Shown here piece after piece: positions 8,321-16,464 of a stretch of 64,000 nt of DNA (within the stretch, counting starts at the first letter, position 1; the number at the start of each line of letters is the position of its first letter). This stretch comes from Flavobacteriales bacterium. GTDB taxonomy: Bacteria; Bacteroidota; Bacteroidia; CAIKAF01. The notes below the pieces were generated by a model. It made no database searches. It had not been told where the DNA came from and worked only from the letters and a program-made list of their open reading frames with translations. A program made the position numbers and the translations under genes. The stretch lies in assembly GCA_022402535.1 (NCBI GenBank), contig JAKRSD010000012.1, positions 1 to 64,000 of the forward strand. Reading direction: 5' to 3'.

Positions 8321-10771
8321 TTATTGGTTATAAGCGGTTAGCATGTGCTGAATACGGTCTTCCAGTTTTTCGGTTGAGAACTGATCCCTAAGCCGGTCCA
8401 CCATAATCGGAAAGGCAAAAGGAGAAGGTTTTGATGTGGTCACAATCCGAATTTTTTGCCCGGAAATACGCATTAACACCGCTCGCAGCCGTTGTTCTTC
8501 CAATTGATATTCAAGCACTTCGTTGTAGGCTTGTTTTATGAGCAGATTTTCGGGGTCGTACTCACTGATTACGTCAAACAGTAGGGAAGAAGAGGCCTGC
8601 AGATGTTTGGTTTTAATACCCTGTCCGGGATAGCCTTTAAACACCATGCCCGAAATAGCCGCAATTTCACGAAATTTTCGTTTAGCCAGTTCATTGGCAT
8701 TCAGGCTTTTTTGTATATCCTGGAGCAAGTTATCGGCACTAAAAATACCTTCGGCGTCGGAAAATAAACCGGTGGGAAGTTCGCGGTTCGAAAGCAATTC
8801 GAAGCCGTAATCATTCATGGCCATGGAAAAGCTGACTTCCATGTGTCGGCTAATCCGCCATGCCAATAAGGATGCCATGCCTTCATGAACAGCCCTGCCT
8901 TCAAACGGATAAATGAAAACATGATGTCCCTCTCGGGTTTTGCATAATTCGATCAATAATTCATCCCGCTCCGGCACTTTTGATATTTCCTGCTGCAGCT
9001 GAAGCAAAGGAGCAATTTTCTGCAGTTCGGGATGAGTGGTTTCGGACTTTAAAGCCTCGGATAACACCTTTCGGATATACACCGAGAGGGTGGAGGAGAG
9101 TTGCATGCGGCCTCCCGACCAGCGGGGGATATTCCCTTTGCCCGGTTTGCCGCGCCGCACAAATACGGTCAGTTCTTTTACCCGGATAAACTCCAAAAAC
9201 ATGCCCGCAAACACGAAACTGTCGCCGGGTTTTAAACGGGCAATAAACTGTTCTTCAATATTACCGATGTATTTTCCGTTTTGAAATTGAATTTTCAACG
9301 AAGTATCCGAAACAATGGTGCCGATGGAAAGCCGGTGCCGCATGGCAATCTTTCGGCTGTTAACCACATAACGACCGTCCTCAAATTCCACTTTTTTAAA
9401 ATCATCATACGATTGCAGGGTGGCTCCACCAGTGGTGATTAATCCCAACAGGAGCAACCAGTCATCTTCGCTTATATGTTGATAGGCCCATGTTTCTTTT
9501 ATCTCCTTAAATAGTTCCACAGAATCAAATCCGCCGCCCAAGGCACGGGTAACCATGTATTGCAGCAGGGTGTCATAGGCCAGTTCCACGGGCATTCGGT
9601 TCTCGCTTTTGTTTTCTTCGGTTCCGATTCTCAGCGATACGGCTTCAATCAGTTCCAGCGCATGGGTGGGCACAAAATACACACGGCTTACGGCACCCGG
9701 TTGGTGTCCACTGCGTCCTGCGCGCTGTAAAAAACGGGCCATACTTTTCGGACTGCCTACCTGAATTACAGTTTCTACGGGCAAAAAATCAACGCCTAAA
9801 TCTAAACTTGAAGTGCAGATCACCAGTTTTAATCTTCCCGTATGCAGGTTTTCTTCCACCCATTCGCGGATTTCTCTGTCCAAGGCGCCATGATGAAGGG
9901 CCACCAATCCCGCCATTTCGGGGTAATTTTCGGCAATATGCCGATACCAGGCTTCAGTTTGGGCACGGGTATTGGTAAACAACAAGGTGCTTTGGCTTTG
10001 ATTGACCACCTGCATCACTTTGTCGCATAAATGAATACCCACATGTCCGGCCCAGGGCATTTTTTCTATTCTGTCGGGAAGAATGGAGTGAACCTCAACC
10101 CTTTTTTTCATCCGGGTAGTGATGATTTTTTTCTTTTCCGCATCAAAGGTTGGACCCACTAATACATCCAAGGCTTCGGAGGTGTTGCCCATACTGGCCG
10201 ACATACCCCATAAGATTAAATCGAGCCTTAATTTTTTCAAGCGGCTGATGGCCAATTCCACCTGAACTCCCCGTTTATTTCCGAGTAGGTCGTGCCACTC
10301 ATCCACCACCACGGTTGATAGTTCCGAAAAAAATTGGGCATGGTCTTTCTGGCAGAATAACAGGTGCAGGCTTTCGGGCGTGATGAGCAAAATTTCGGGC
10401 ATCTGCTTTTTTTGCAGGGCTTTTTCAGCCGCCTGCACATCGCCCGTGCGTAAACCGGTTTTCCAGGGAAGGTCCAATTCATGCAGCACGGCATCTATGT
10501 TTTTGCGCAAATCTTTGGCCAGGGCTTTCAGCGGAGTAATCCATAACACCTGTAAACAGCGGGGCGAACGGGTTTTATAATCGGGGTTATGGTTTATGTA
10601 TTCCGCCAAAAGCGGAAGCAGCGCCGAATAGGTTTTTCCCATTCCCGTGGGAACAGAAACTAAACAACTTTTCCCATGCAGACGGGCCTGCATGGCGTCC
10701 TGCTGAAAATCGGATAAAGCACGCCCTTTGGTTTGCAACCATTTTTGTATCACGATTTCTCCCGGACTCAT
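8321..10771 (-). CDS. ligase-associated Lhr-like DEXH-box helicase
   Basis: An 816-residue superfamily 2 helicase of the Lhr-core type. Walker A is PTGMGKT (Lys46), the Walker B box is DEWH (157-160), and motif VI is QRAGRSGHQPG, followed by the winged-helix and Lhr-core C-terminal region. The length suits the ligase-associated DEXH helicase family, not full-length Lhr of about 1500 residues. It is the third gene of the repair operon. Its start overlaps the ligase stop by four bases (ATGA) and its stop lies next to the pdeM start. Lhr-core proteins translocate 3' to 5' and unwind nucleic-acid duplexes, so it probably prepares strands for end processing and ligation. Confidence 0.92.
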   Translation of the reverse strand: MSPGEIVIQKWLQTKGRALSDFQQDAMQARLHGKSCLVSVPTGMGKTYSALLPLLAEYINHNPDYKTRSPRCLQVLWITPLKALAKDLRKNIDAVLHELDLPWKTGLRTGDVQAAEKALQKKQMPEILLITPESLHLLFCQKDHAQFFSELSTVVVDEWHDLLGNKRGVQVELAISRLKKLRLDLILWGMSASMGNTSEALDVLVGPTFDAEKKKIITTRMKKRVEVHSILPDRIEKMPWAGHVGIHLCDKVMQVVNQSQSTLLFTNTRAQTEAWYRHIAENYPEMAGLVALHHGALDREIREWVEENLHTGRLKLVICTSSLDLGVDFLPVETVIQVGSPKSMARFLQRAGRSGHQPGAVSRVYFVPTHALELIEAVSLRIGTEENKSENRMPVELAYDTLLQYMVTRALGGGFDSVELFKEIKETWAYQHISEDDWLLLLGLITTGGATLQSYDDFKKVEFEDGRYVVNSRKIAMRHRLSIGTIVSDTSLKIQFQNGKYIGNIEEQFIARLKPGDSFVFAGMFLEFIRVKELTVFVRRGKPGKGNIPRWSGGRMQLSSTLSVYIRKVLSEALKSETTHPELQKIAPLLQLQQEISKVPERDELLIELCKTREGHHVFIYPFEGRAVHEGMASLLAWRISRHMEVSFSMAMNDYGFELLSNRELPTGLFSDAEGIFSADNLLQDIQKSLNANELAKRKFREIAAISGMVFKGYPGQGIKTKHLQASSSLLFDVISEYDPENLLIKQAYNEVLEYQLEEQRLRAVLMRISGQKIRIVTTSKPSPFAFPIMVDRLRDQFSTEKLEDRIQHMLTAYNQ

Positions 10772-12363
10772 ACACCATATACGGTTAAGAGATTCTGTAA
10801 ATTTTCGAGGGTATCGGCTTCATGCGCATACTTGTCGGGGCGTGGGCGCAGAATGCGCGGAAAACGCACCGCAATGCCCGATTTGTGCCGGCTGGATTGT
10901 TGGATTCCTTCAAATCCGATTTCAAACACCCGAAGGGGATTTACCGTTCGCACGGGACCGAATTTTTCTACGGTATTTTGTTTGATAAACGCATCCAACT
11001 CTCGGATTTCTTTATCAGTAAGGCCGGAGTAGGCCTTGGCAAAGGGTACCAAATGTTCGCCCTTCCAAACGGCAAAGGTGTAATCGGTAAATAAACCGGC
11101 TCTGCGTCCGTGTCCTTTTTGGGCATACACCAGCACGGCATCCACACTCAGGGGTTTTACCTTCCATTTGTACCAATCGCCTTTTTTTCGTCCCGTTTGA
11201 TAGGCCGCCGATTTTCGTTTAAGCATGAAACCTTCGGCATAGTAGGTTCTGGATTCGTTGTGTAAACGGCTTAAATCATCCATTGTATTCCAGGATACAA
11301 GCGGAGAAACCTTAAAAATAGAATCGTTTTCAAATTCAGCGACGTACGTTTCCAACACAGAACGCCGGTATTCATGCGGTTTTTCGCGGATGTCTATGCC
11401 ATTCCATTCCAACACATCATACGCCATAAACAGCACCGGCGCTTCCTGCAGGATTTTTTTGGTTATGTTTTTTCGGCCTATGCGTTGCTGAAGCGTAGAA
11501 AAGGGGAGTGGATGCCCATCCGCATAACACAAAATTTCACCATCCAGCACCGTTCCTTCGGGAAAATGCTGTGCCAATTGATGCAGTTCTGGAAATTTAT
11601 CGGTTACCAATTCCTCACCGCGCGACCAGATAAACAGCTGCCCTTCACGGAAAATAATTTGCGAACGGATTCCATCCCATTTCCATTCCACAAACCATTC
11701 TAGCGGCGAAATGCTTTCATATACATGATTTTCAATGGTATAGGCAAGAAAGAAAGGATATGGTTTGGAAGGATTTTGTGCTGTGTTTTCCTGAATAATG
11801 AGCTCATCAAAACGGATATCGAACGGATTCCATTGACCCATTAACCTGTGCGCCATGCCCGAAGGTTCCTGATCATACATTTCAGATAAGGCTCGAATGA
11901 CTAAGGTTTGCGATACACCAACCCGCAGACTGCCCATCAACAGTTTATTGAACACAAATAATTCAAATCCGGAAAGGCTGGCCCAGGCTTTTAAAATGTA
12001 GGCCTTTTTGGTTTCGTCATCGGCCTTTTTCAGTGTTTCCAGTTCGGCGAACCACTCATGAAGCGATTTTTGTGAAATGGAATTATGTTGCGGTAGTATC
12101 AAGGCCACCGTTTCGGCTAAATCACCCACATGCTGGTAGGATTCGGCAAACAGCCATTCCGGAATTCCGGCTTTTTCCCAAGCCCATTCGCGAACCTGAG
12201 CCGTTTTTATTTTCCGAGGCGGTCTTCGCCCCGTAAAGAGCGCCAAGGCCCAAATTTTATCTTCATCAGAAGCATTTGAAAAATAGGTTTTTAAGGCCTT
12301 AATTTTTTCAAGGGTTTTGGTATTCCTATCTAAATTTCGGAGTAAATCGGCAAACTCTTTCAT
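10768..12363 (-). CDS. ATP-dependent DNA ligase, repair-operon type
   Basis: A 531-residue ATP-dependent DNA ligase. An N-terminal alpha-helical DNA-binding region (about 1-200) is followed by the nucleotidyltransferase domain with KWDG (Lys228, the adenylated lysine), LDGE (274-276 region) and the later KWKVKP motif, and then an OB-fold domain. This matches the bacterial ligase family found with Lhr-like helicase, PdeM and an MBL exonuclease, all of which flank it here. Replication is normally served by the NAD-dependent ligase, so this enzyme is inferred to act in damage repair. It overlaps both neighbours by four bases, indicating coupled translation. Confidence 0.93.
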   Translation of the reverse strand: MKEFADLLRNLDRNTKTLEKIKALKTYFSNASDEDKIWALALFTGRRPPRKIKTAQVREWAWEKAGIPEWLFAESYQHVGDLAETVALILPQHNSISQKSLHEWFAELETLKKADDETKKAYILKAWASLSGFELFVFNKLLMGSLRVGVSQTLVIRALSEMYDQEPSGMAHRLMGQWNPFDIRFDELIIQENTAQNPSKPYPFFLAYTIENHVYESISPLEWFVEWKWDGIRSQIIFREGQLFIWSRGEELVTDKFPELHQLAQHFPEGTVLDGEILCYADGHPLPFSTLQQRIGRKNITKKILQEAPVLFMAYDVLEWNGIDIREKPHEYRRSVLETYVAEFENDSIFKVSPLVSWNTMDDLSRLHNESRTYYAEGFMLKRKSAAYQTGRKKGDWYKWKVKPLSVDAVLVYAQKGHGRRAGLFTDYTFAVWKGEHLVPFAKAYSGLTDKEIRELDAFIKQNTVEKFGPVRTVNPLRVFEIGFEGIQQSSRHKSGIAVRFPRILRPRPDKYAHEADTLENLQNLLTVYGV

Positions 12364-13382
12364 GCTTCTGAAAGGGTATTTTCTGTTTCATATTCTACGC
12401 CGTATAAGGTTTTCAGCTCTTGGGCATGCAGGCCTTTTTCGTTTAGCCATCGACTAAACACTGATGTAAATCCGTGGGTTACGTATATATTTTCGGCTCC
12501 CGTGGCTTCCACTGCCCGGTTCAGTTCGTTCCAATCGGCATGATCGGAAAGTACAAATCCGCGATCCGTATTCAACCGGTTTTTGGATGCCCGAACGGCC
12601 ATCCAGCCCGAGCAATTGCCAACGCTGTAAGGCTCAAACCGTTTCATCCAGGGCGTGCCCAAAGCCGAGCCTGTAGCCAGCACTAAAGCGCCTTTAAAAT
12701 GCTTTTTATCGCTTACTTCAGAAACCTGTTGAATAGGAGGCAGCGCATATCCGGCCTCCCGCAATCGTTCATTCACATTATACACGGCTCCATGCGCAAA
12801 AACCGGGTAATCCAGCGGGGCAAGCCGGGTAAGAATCCGTTGCATTTTTCCCAGGGCGTATCCCAACAAAACGGATGTAATTCCCTTTTCTCGGTTTTCG
12901 GCAATCCATTCCTTTATTTCTGCGAATATGGTTTCCTGCGGCTCCCAATGGTAAATGGGCAGTCCGAAAGTAGATTCGGTAATGAAATGATGACAGGTAA
13001 CGGGTTCAAAAGGTGCCGAGAAGCCGTCATCCTGCAATTTATAATCGCCCGTAACCACCCAAACTTCGCCTTTATATTCGGCTCTAACCTGCGCCGAACC
13101 CAGAATATGGCCCGCGGGATGAAGGCTGAATCGCACGCCGTTTATATAAAAAGGTTCGCCATATTCAACCGTCTGCAAGGAAATATCATTTCCCAAACGC
13201 AGGCGCAGAATGGCTTCTGAATCTTTGTGGGCCAAATAATGTTTACTTCCATATCGGGCGTGATCGCTGTGGGCATGGGTGATAATGGCTTTCTCTGCCG
13301 GTCTCCAGGGGTCAATCTGCACATCGGCCTCGGGGCAATAAATTCCCGAAGGCGAAAAGCTGAGCAGGGATTTCGTTTTCAT
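12360..13382 (-). CDS. ligase-associated MBL/beta-CASP exonuclease
   Basis: A 340-residue metallo-beta-lactamase-fold nuclease of the ligase-associated family. HAHSDH at residues 36-41 supplies metal ligands. HPAGHILGSAQV and TGDYK follow, and SDHADW near the C terminus matches the beta-CASP end region of SNM1/Artemis-like nucleases. It is the first gene of the four-gene repair operon and presumably trims DNA ends before ligation. A weak -7-like box (TATTTTTC on the reverse strand, 13419-13426) lies about 40 bases upstream. The 122-base gap from hrpB suggests the operon starts here instead of continuing from hrpB. Confidence 0.9.
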   Translation of the reverse strand: MKTKSLLSFSPSGIYCPEADVQIDPWRPAEKAIITHAHSDHARYGSKHYLAHKDSEAILRLRLGNDISLQTVEYGEPFYINGVRFSLHPAGHILGSAQVRAEYKGEVWVVTGDYKLQDDGFSAPFEPVTCHHFITESTFGLPIYHWEPQETIFAEIKEWIAENREKGITSVLLGYALGKMQRILTRLAPLDYPVFAHGAVYNVNERLREAGYALPPIQQVSEVSDKKHFKGALVLATGSALGTPWMKRFEPYSVGNCSGWMAVRASKNRLNTDRGFVLSDHADWNELNRAVEATGAENIYVTHGFTSVFSRWLNEKGLHAQELKTLYGVEYETENTLSEA

Positions 13383-13504
13383 GAATAATGGACATTTATT
13401 TTGGCAAAATGCGTTTTTGAAAAATACGGCAGTTGCCTAAAATGAACAAGTAAACACACCGAAAGGTTTTCTTTACTGTTGAAGCATTTTGTGAAGAATG
13501 CGTA

Positions 13505-16006
13505 TTAATTTTTGGTGGGGCGGCCTTTTGCCACTGCAGCCGCAGTCCAGGGATCTTCGGGCCAGGCATGTTTGGGGTACCTGCGTTTTAATTCCTTTTT
13601 TACTTCAAAGTAGGTGTTATTCCAAAAGCTTCTCAAATCGCTCGTTACCTGAACGGGTTTATAGCCCGGGGAAAGCAAATGCAGGATAATCCCGGTTTTA
13701 CCGGCATTCAGGCGGGGCGTCTCGGCCATACCGAATACTTCTTGCAACCGAACCGCCAACACAGGAGCCGAACCGTCAGCAAAATACTGCAAACTTAAGC
13801 TTGAACCGCTCGGAACTTTTATCCGTGCCGGAGCCAATTCATTCAACAGGATTTGTTTTTCATAGGGCAGATGATGTAACAAAGCCTCGCTGAGATTGAT
13901 TTTTTTGAAATCGTCCACCCGTTTTACCGATTCAATATACGGACCGAGCCATTCTTCGGGATGGACCAATAAGGTTTCTGTTTTCACGTCAGGCCAAGCC
14001 TCATCGGCATTCCAAATGGACAGACTTTCGATGCGATTTTGCAGTTGAGTCATGTCTTCATCAAAATTCAAAAGACTTCTACCTTCAGTTTTAACAGATG
14101 ATATTAATATTTTGTATATCAGTTTTTTATCAGGATTAGAAATAGGCGTAGATTGAAGCACAATGCTGCCAATCAAGAGGTCTTTTGAACACACTAATCC
14201 GCCTTTTTGGTTGTCCCAGGATATGTTTTCTTTTTCTTTCACCAAGTGCCGTAAATCCTTCGGATTGAGTGGCGAAGCCAGAAATATTTTTCCCAATCCT
14301 TCACGCGAATCCACATGAGCCACTGAAAGCCAGGGTTCATGCGCCAAATCATCGGTATTGGGCAAGGTGGCATATTGCCCGTTGGCCAGTTGAAAACGGG
14401 AGTTATTTCCCGCCCGGGCGGAGGCAATCCGTTCGGGAAAGGCATAGGCCAACAGCAAACCCGTGGTAAAAGGGTCAAAGGAGGTGTTTTCCATCGAAAT
14501 GGATAACAGCTTACGGTAGCTTTCGGCTACTTGTTCAATACGTGAAAAACGTCCACCTGTTTTTCCATATTCACGGGCTCTGCGCAGTGCTTCCAATCGG
14601 ATATTGACATCTGCTCCTGAATCGGGCATGGGGTCTTTTTCTTCCAGTAAAGCGGCAATATCGGTGGCCAATGCGGCCGAATTTTCTTTTTGGGCCATGA
14701 TCAGCATGTGCGCAATCCTCGGGTGACATGCCAACCGGTGAATTTCTTTTCCGTGCGGGGTGATTTTTCCGTCTTCATCCAAAGCGCCCAATTGTTTGAG
14801 CGTTTCGTGGGCATACTGCAAAGCTCTGGCAGGCGGTGTATTCAGCCAAGCCATGCCGTTAATATCGGTTACACCCCAAACCGCCAAATCCAGGCATAGC
14901 GGGGTTAAATCGGCTTCCATAATTTCGGGAATGCGGTGTTCGGCAAGACGGGAATGATCGGCAGAAGTCCACAAACGGTAACAAACCCCGGCAGAAAGAC
15001 GACCCGCACGTCCTGCCCGCTGATCGGCAGAATCTTTGGATACACGGGTGGTTTCCAGACGGGTAAGTCCGGTTTTGGCATCAAATCGGCTGCTCCGCAT
15101 AAACCCTGAATCCACCACGATACGAATGCCTTCAATGGTTAAGCTGGTTTCGGCGATGGAAGTGGCCAACACGATTTTTCGTTTTCCTTGGGGATGAGGC
15201 AGAATTGCCCGTTGCTGTTCCGAAAAATTCAATTTTCCGTACAACGGATGAATGGAAACATTGGGAAATAACAATTCCAATTTTTCTGCGCAGCGCTTGA
15301 TTTCTCCTTCACCGGGAAGAAAAACCAAAACATCTCCCGTTTGCGCTTGTAGGGCTTCTGAAACCGTTTTTGTCACCGATTCGGTCAAAAACAGCCAATC
15401 GGTGGGAGAGGGGGCGTACCGGATTTCTACGGGATACTGCCGTCCTTCGCTTTGAATGACGGGGGCTTTCAGCAAACCCGACAATTCCGTCGAATTTAAT
15501 GTGGCAGACATGACCAGAATGCGCAAATCGGGTCGTAACACCTGCTGGATTTCGCGACATAGCGCCAGGGCTAAATCCGCATGAATGCTGCGTTCGTGGA
15601 ATTCATCAAAAATCACTAGCCCCACATCTTGCAGGGCATTATCATGCTGCAGTTTTCGGGTAAGAATACCTTCAGTGAGCACTTCAAGGCGGGTTTGCGA
15701 CGAAATACGGCTTTCAAAACGTATCCGGTAGCCCACGGTTTCGCCCGTGGATTCCTGAATTAAATCGGCCAAACGGGCGGCGATGGATTTTGCGGCCAGA
15801 CGTCGGGGCTCCAACATCAGGATTTTTTTGCCTTCCAGCCACGACTCGTGGAGCAAGGCCAGCGGAAGTACCGTACTTTTTCCAGCCCCGGGGGCCGCCT
15901 GTACCAGCAGGGTATTACCCGCATTCAGTTCCTTTTTAATTTCCGGAATACAGGAAATGATGGGAAGGTCAATCTGTTCAAAATCCAAAGGAACTTTTGC
16001 CGGCAT
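13505..16006 (-). CDS. hrpB: ATP-dependent DEAH-type helicase HrpB
   Basis: An 833-residue DEAH/RHA-family helicase, the full length of HrpB. Walker A is PGAGKST (Lys43), the Walker B box is DEFH (134-137), motif VI contains QRAGRAGR, and the C terminus has the HrpB-specific domain ending in a WPEDPWTA segment. HrpB acts on RNA, but its cellular role is poorly defined in most bacteria. It lies upstream of the ligase-associated operon on the same strand. Its -7 box sits four bases before the ATG, which predicts a leaderless transcript. Confidence 0.93.
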   Translation of the reverse strand: MPAKVPLDFEQIDLPIISCIPEIKKELNAGNTLLVQAAPGAGKSTVLPLALLHESWLEGKKILMLEPRRLAAKSIAARLADLIQESTGETVGYRIRFESRISSQTRLEVLTEGILTRKLQHDNALQDVGLVIFDEFHERSIHADLALALCREIQQVLRPDLRILVMSATLNSTELSGLLKAPVIQSEGRQYPVEIRYAPSPTDWLFLTESVTKTVSEALQAQTGDVLVFLPGEGEIKRCAEKLELLFPNVSIHPLYGKLNFSEQQRAILPHPQGKRKIVLATSIAETSLTIEGIRIVVDSGFMRSSRFDAKTGLTRLETTRVSKDSADQRAGRAGRLSAGVCYRLWTSADHSRLAEHRIPEIMEADLTPLCLDLAVWGVTDINGMAWLNTPPARALQYAHETLKQLGALDEDGKITPHGKEIHRLACHPRIAHMLIMAQKENSAALATDIAALLEEKDPMPDSGADVNIRLEALRRAREYGKTGGRFSRIEQVAESYRKLLSISMENTSFDPFTTGLLLAYAFPERIASARAGNNSRFQLANGQYATLPNTDDLAHEPWLSVAHVDSREGLGKIFLASPLNPKDLRHLVKEKENISWDNQKGGLVCSKDLLIGSIVLQSTPISNPDKKLIYKILISSVKTEGRSLLNFDEDMTQLQNRIESLSIWNADEAWPDVKTETLLVHPEEWLGPYIESVKRVDDFKKINLSEALLHHLPYEKQILLNELAPARIKVPSGSSLSLQYFADGSAPVLAVRLQEVFGMAETPRLNAGKTGIILHLLSPGYKPVQVTSDLRSFWNNTYFEVKKELKRRYPKHAWPEDPWTAAAVAKGRPTKN

Positions 16007-16010
16007 GGCA

Positions 16011-16018
16011 CAAAACTA
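16011..16018 (-). promoter_or_regulatory. -7 promoter element for hrpB, 4 bases from ATG
   Basis: On the reverse strand this reads TAGTTTTG, a full match to TAnnTTTG, followed by TGCC and the hrpB ATG at 16006. With transcription normally starting a few bases past the box, the mRNA should begin at or next to the A of the start codon. Confidence 0.6.
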
Positions 16019-16044
16019 ATATCAATTCCTATTGTTATTAAGGC

Positions 16045-16335
16045 ATGTCAGACAAAAATCACGGACTCAGTGAAACGGATTTAGACCGGCTCATAGAAAT
16101 GGCCTGGGAAAACCGCACGCCCTTCGAAGCCATTCAATTTCAGTTTGGATTCACGCAGGGACAGGTGATTAAAATCATGCGCAGCGCATTAAAAAGATAC
16201 AGTTTTGATTTGTGGCGCAAGCGGGTGAACCAGGGTATCAGTACCAAACATCTGAAAAAGCGCCCCGAAGACATTAACCGCTTTAAATGTAACCGGCAAC
16301 GCAGCATTTCGGGAAATGAAATTGCTAAACGATAG
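16045..16335 (+). CDS. DUF2805 / TIGR03643 family small protein
   Basis: A 96-residue soluble protein matching the DUF2805 (TIGR03643) family: the N-terminal acidic helix, the FGFTQGQVIKIMR segment and the basic C-terminal half with LKKRPEDINRFKCNRQ. The FGFTQGQVIKIMR region looks like the recognition part of a helix-turn-helix, and the C terminus is strongly basic, so nucleic-acid binding is a reasonable guess; no function is established. It is divergent from hrpB with only 38 bases between starts. The 129 bases after it, up to the GH3 stop, are very AT-rich and include a 14-base perfect palindrome at 16371-16384; I see no gene there. Confidence 0.8.
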   Translation: MSDKNHGLSETDLDRLIEMAWENRTPFEAIQFQFGFTQGQVIKIMRSALKRYSFDLWRKRVNQGISTKHLKKRPEDINRFKCNRQRSISGNEIAKR

Positions 16336-16464
16336 CTAATACATCCAATGTCCATAATTGCTTAATATCCATATAAATTTATATATTTTATTTTCTTATA
16401 ATTTACATTATGTTAAGTAATAAAAATGAAATACCCACCTTGTACTGATCTATTTTGTACTCCT

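Noticed and set aside
16371-16384. 14-base AT palindrome as a terminator or operator
   Set aside because: ATATAAATTTATAT lies in an AT-rich convergent gap with no GC stem. Palindromes of this kind arise by chance in such sequence.
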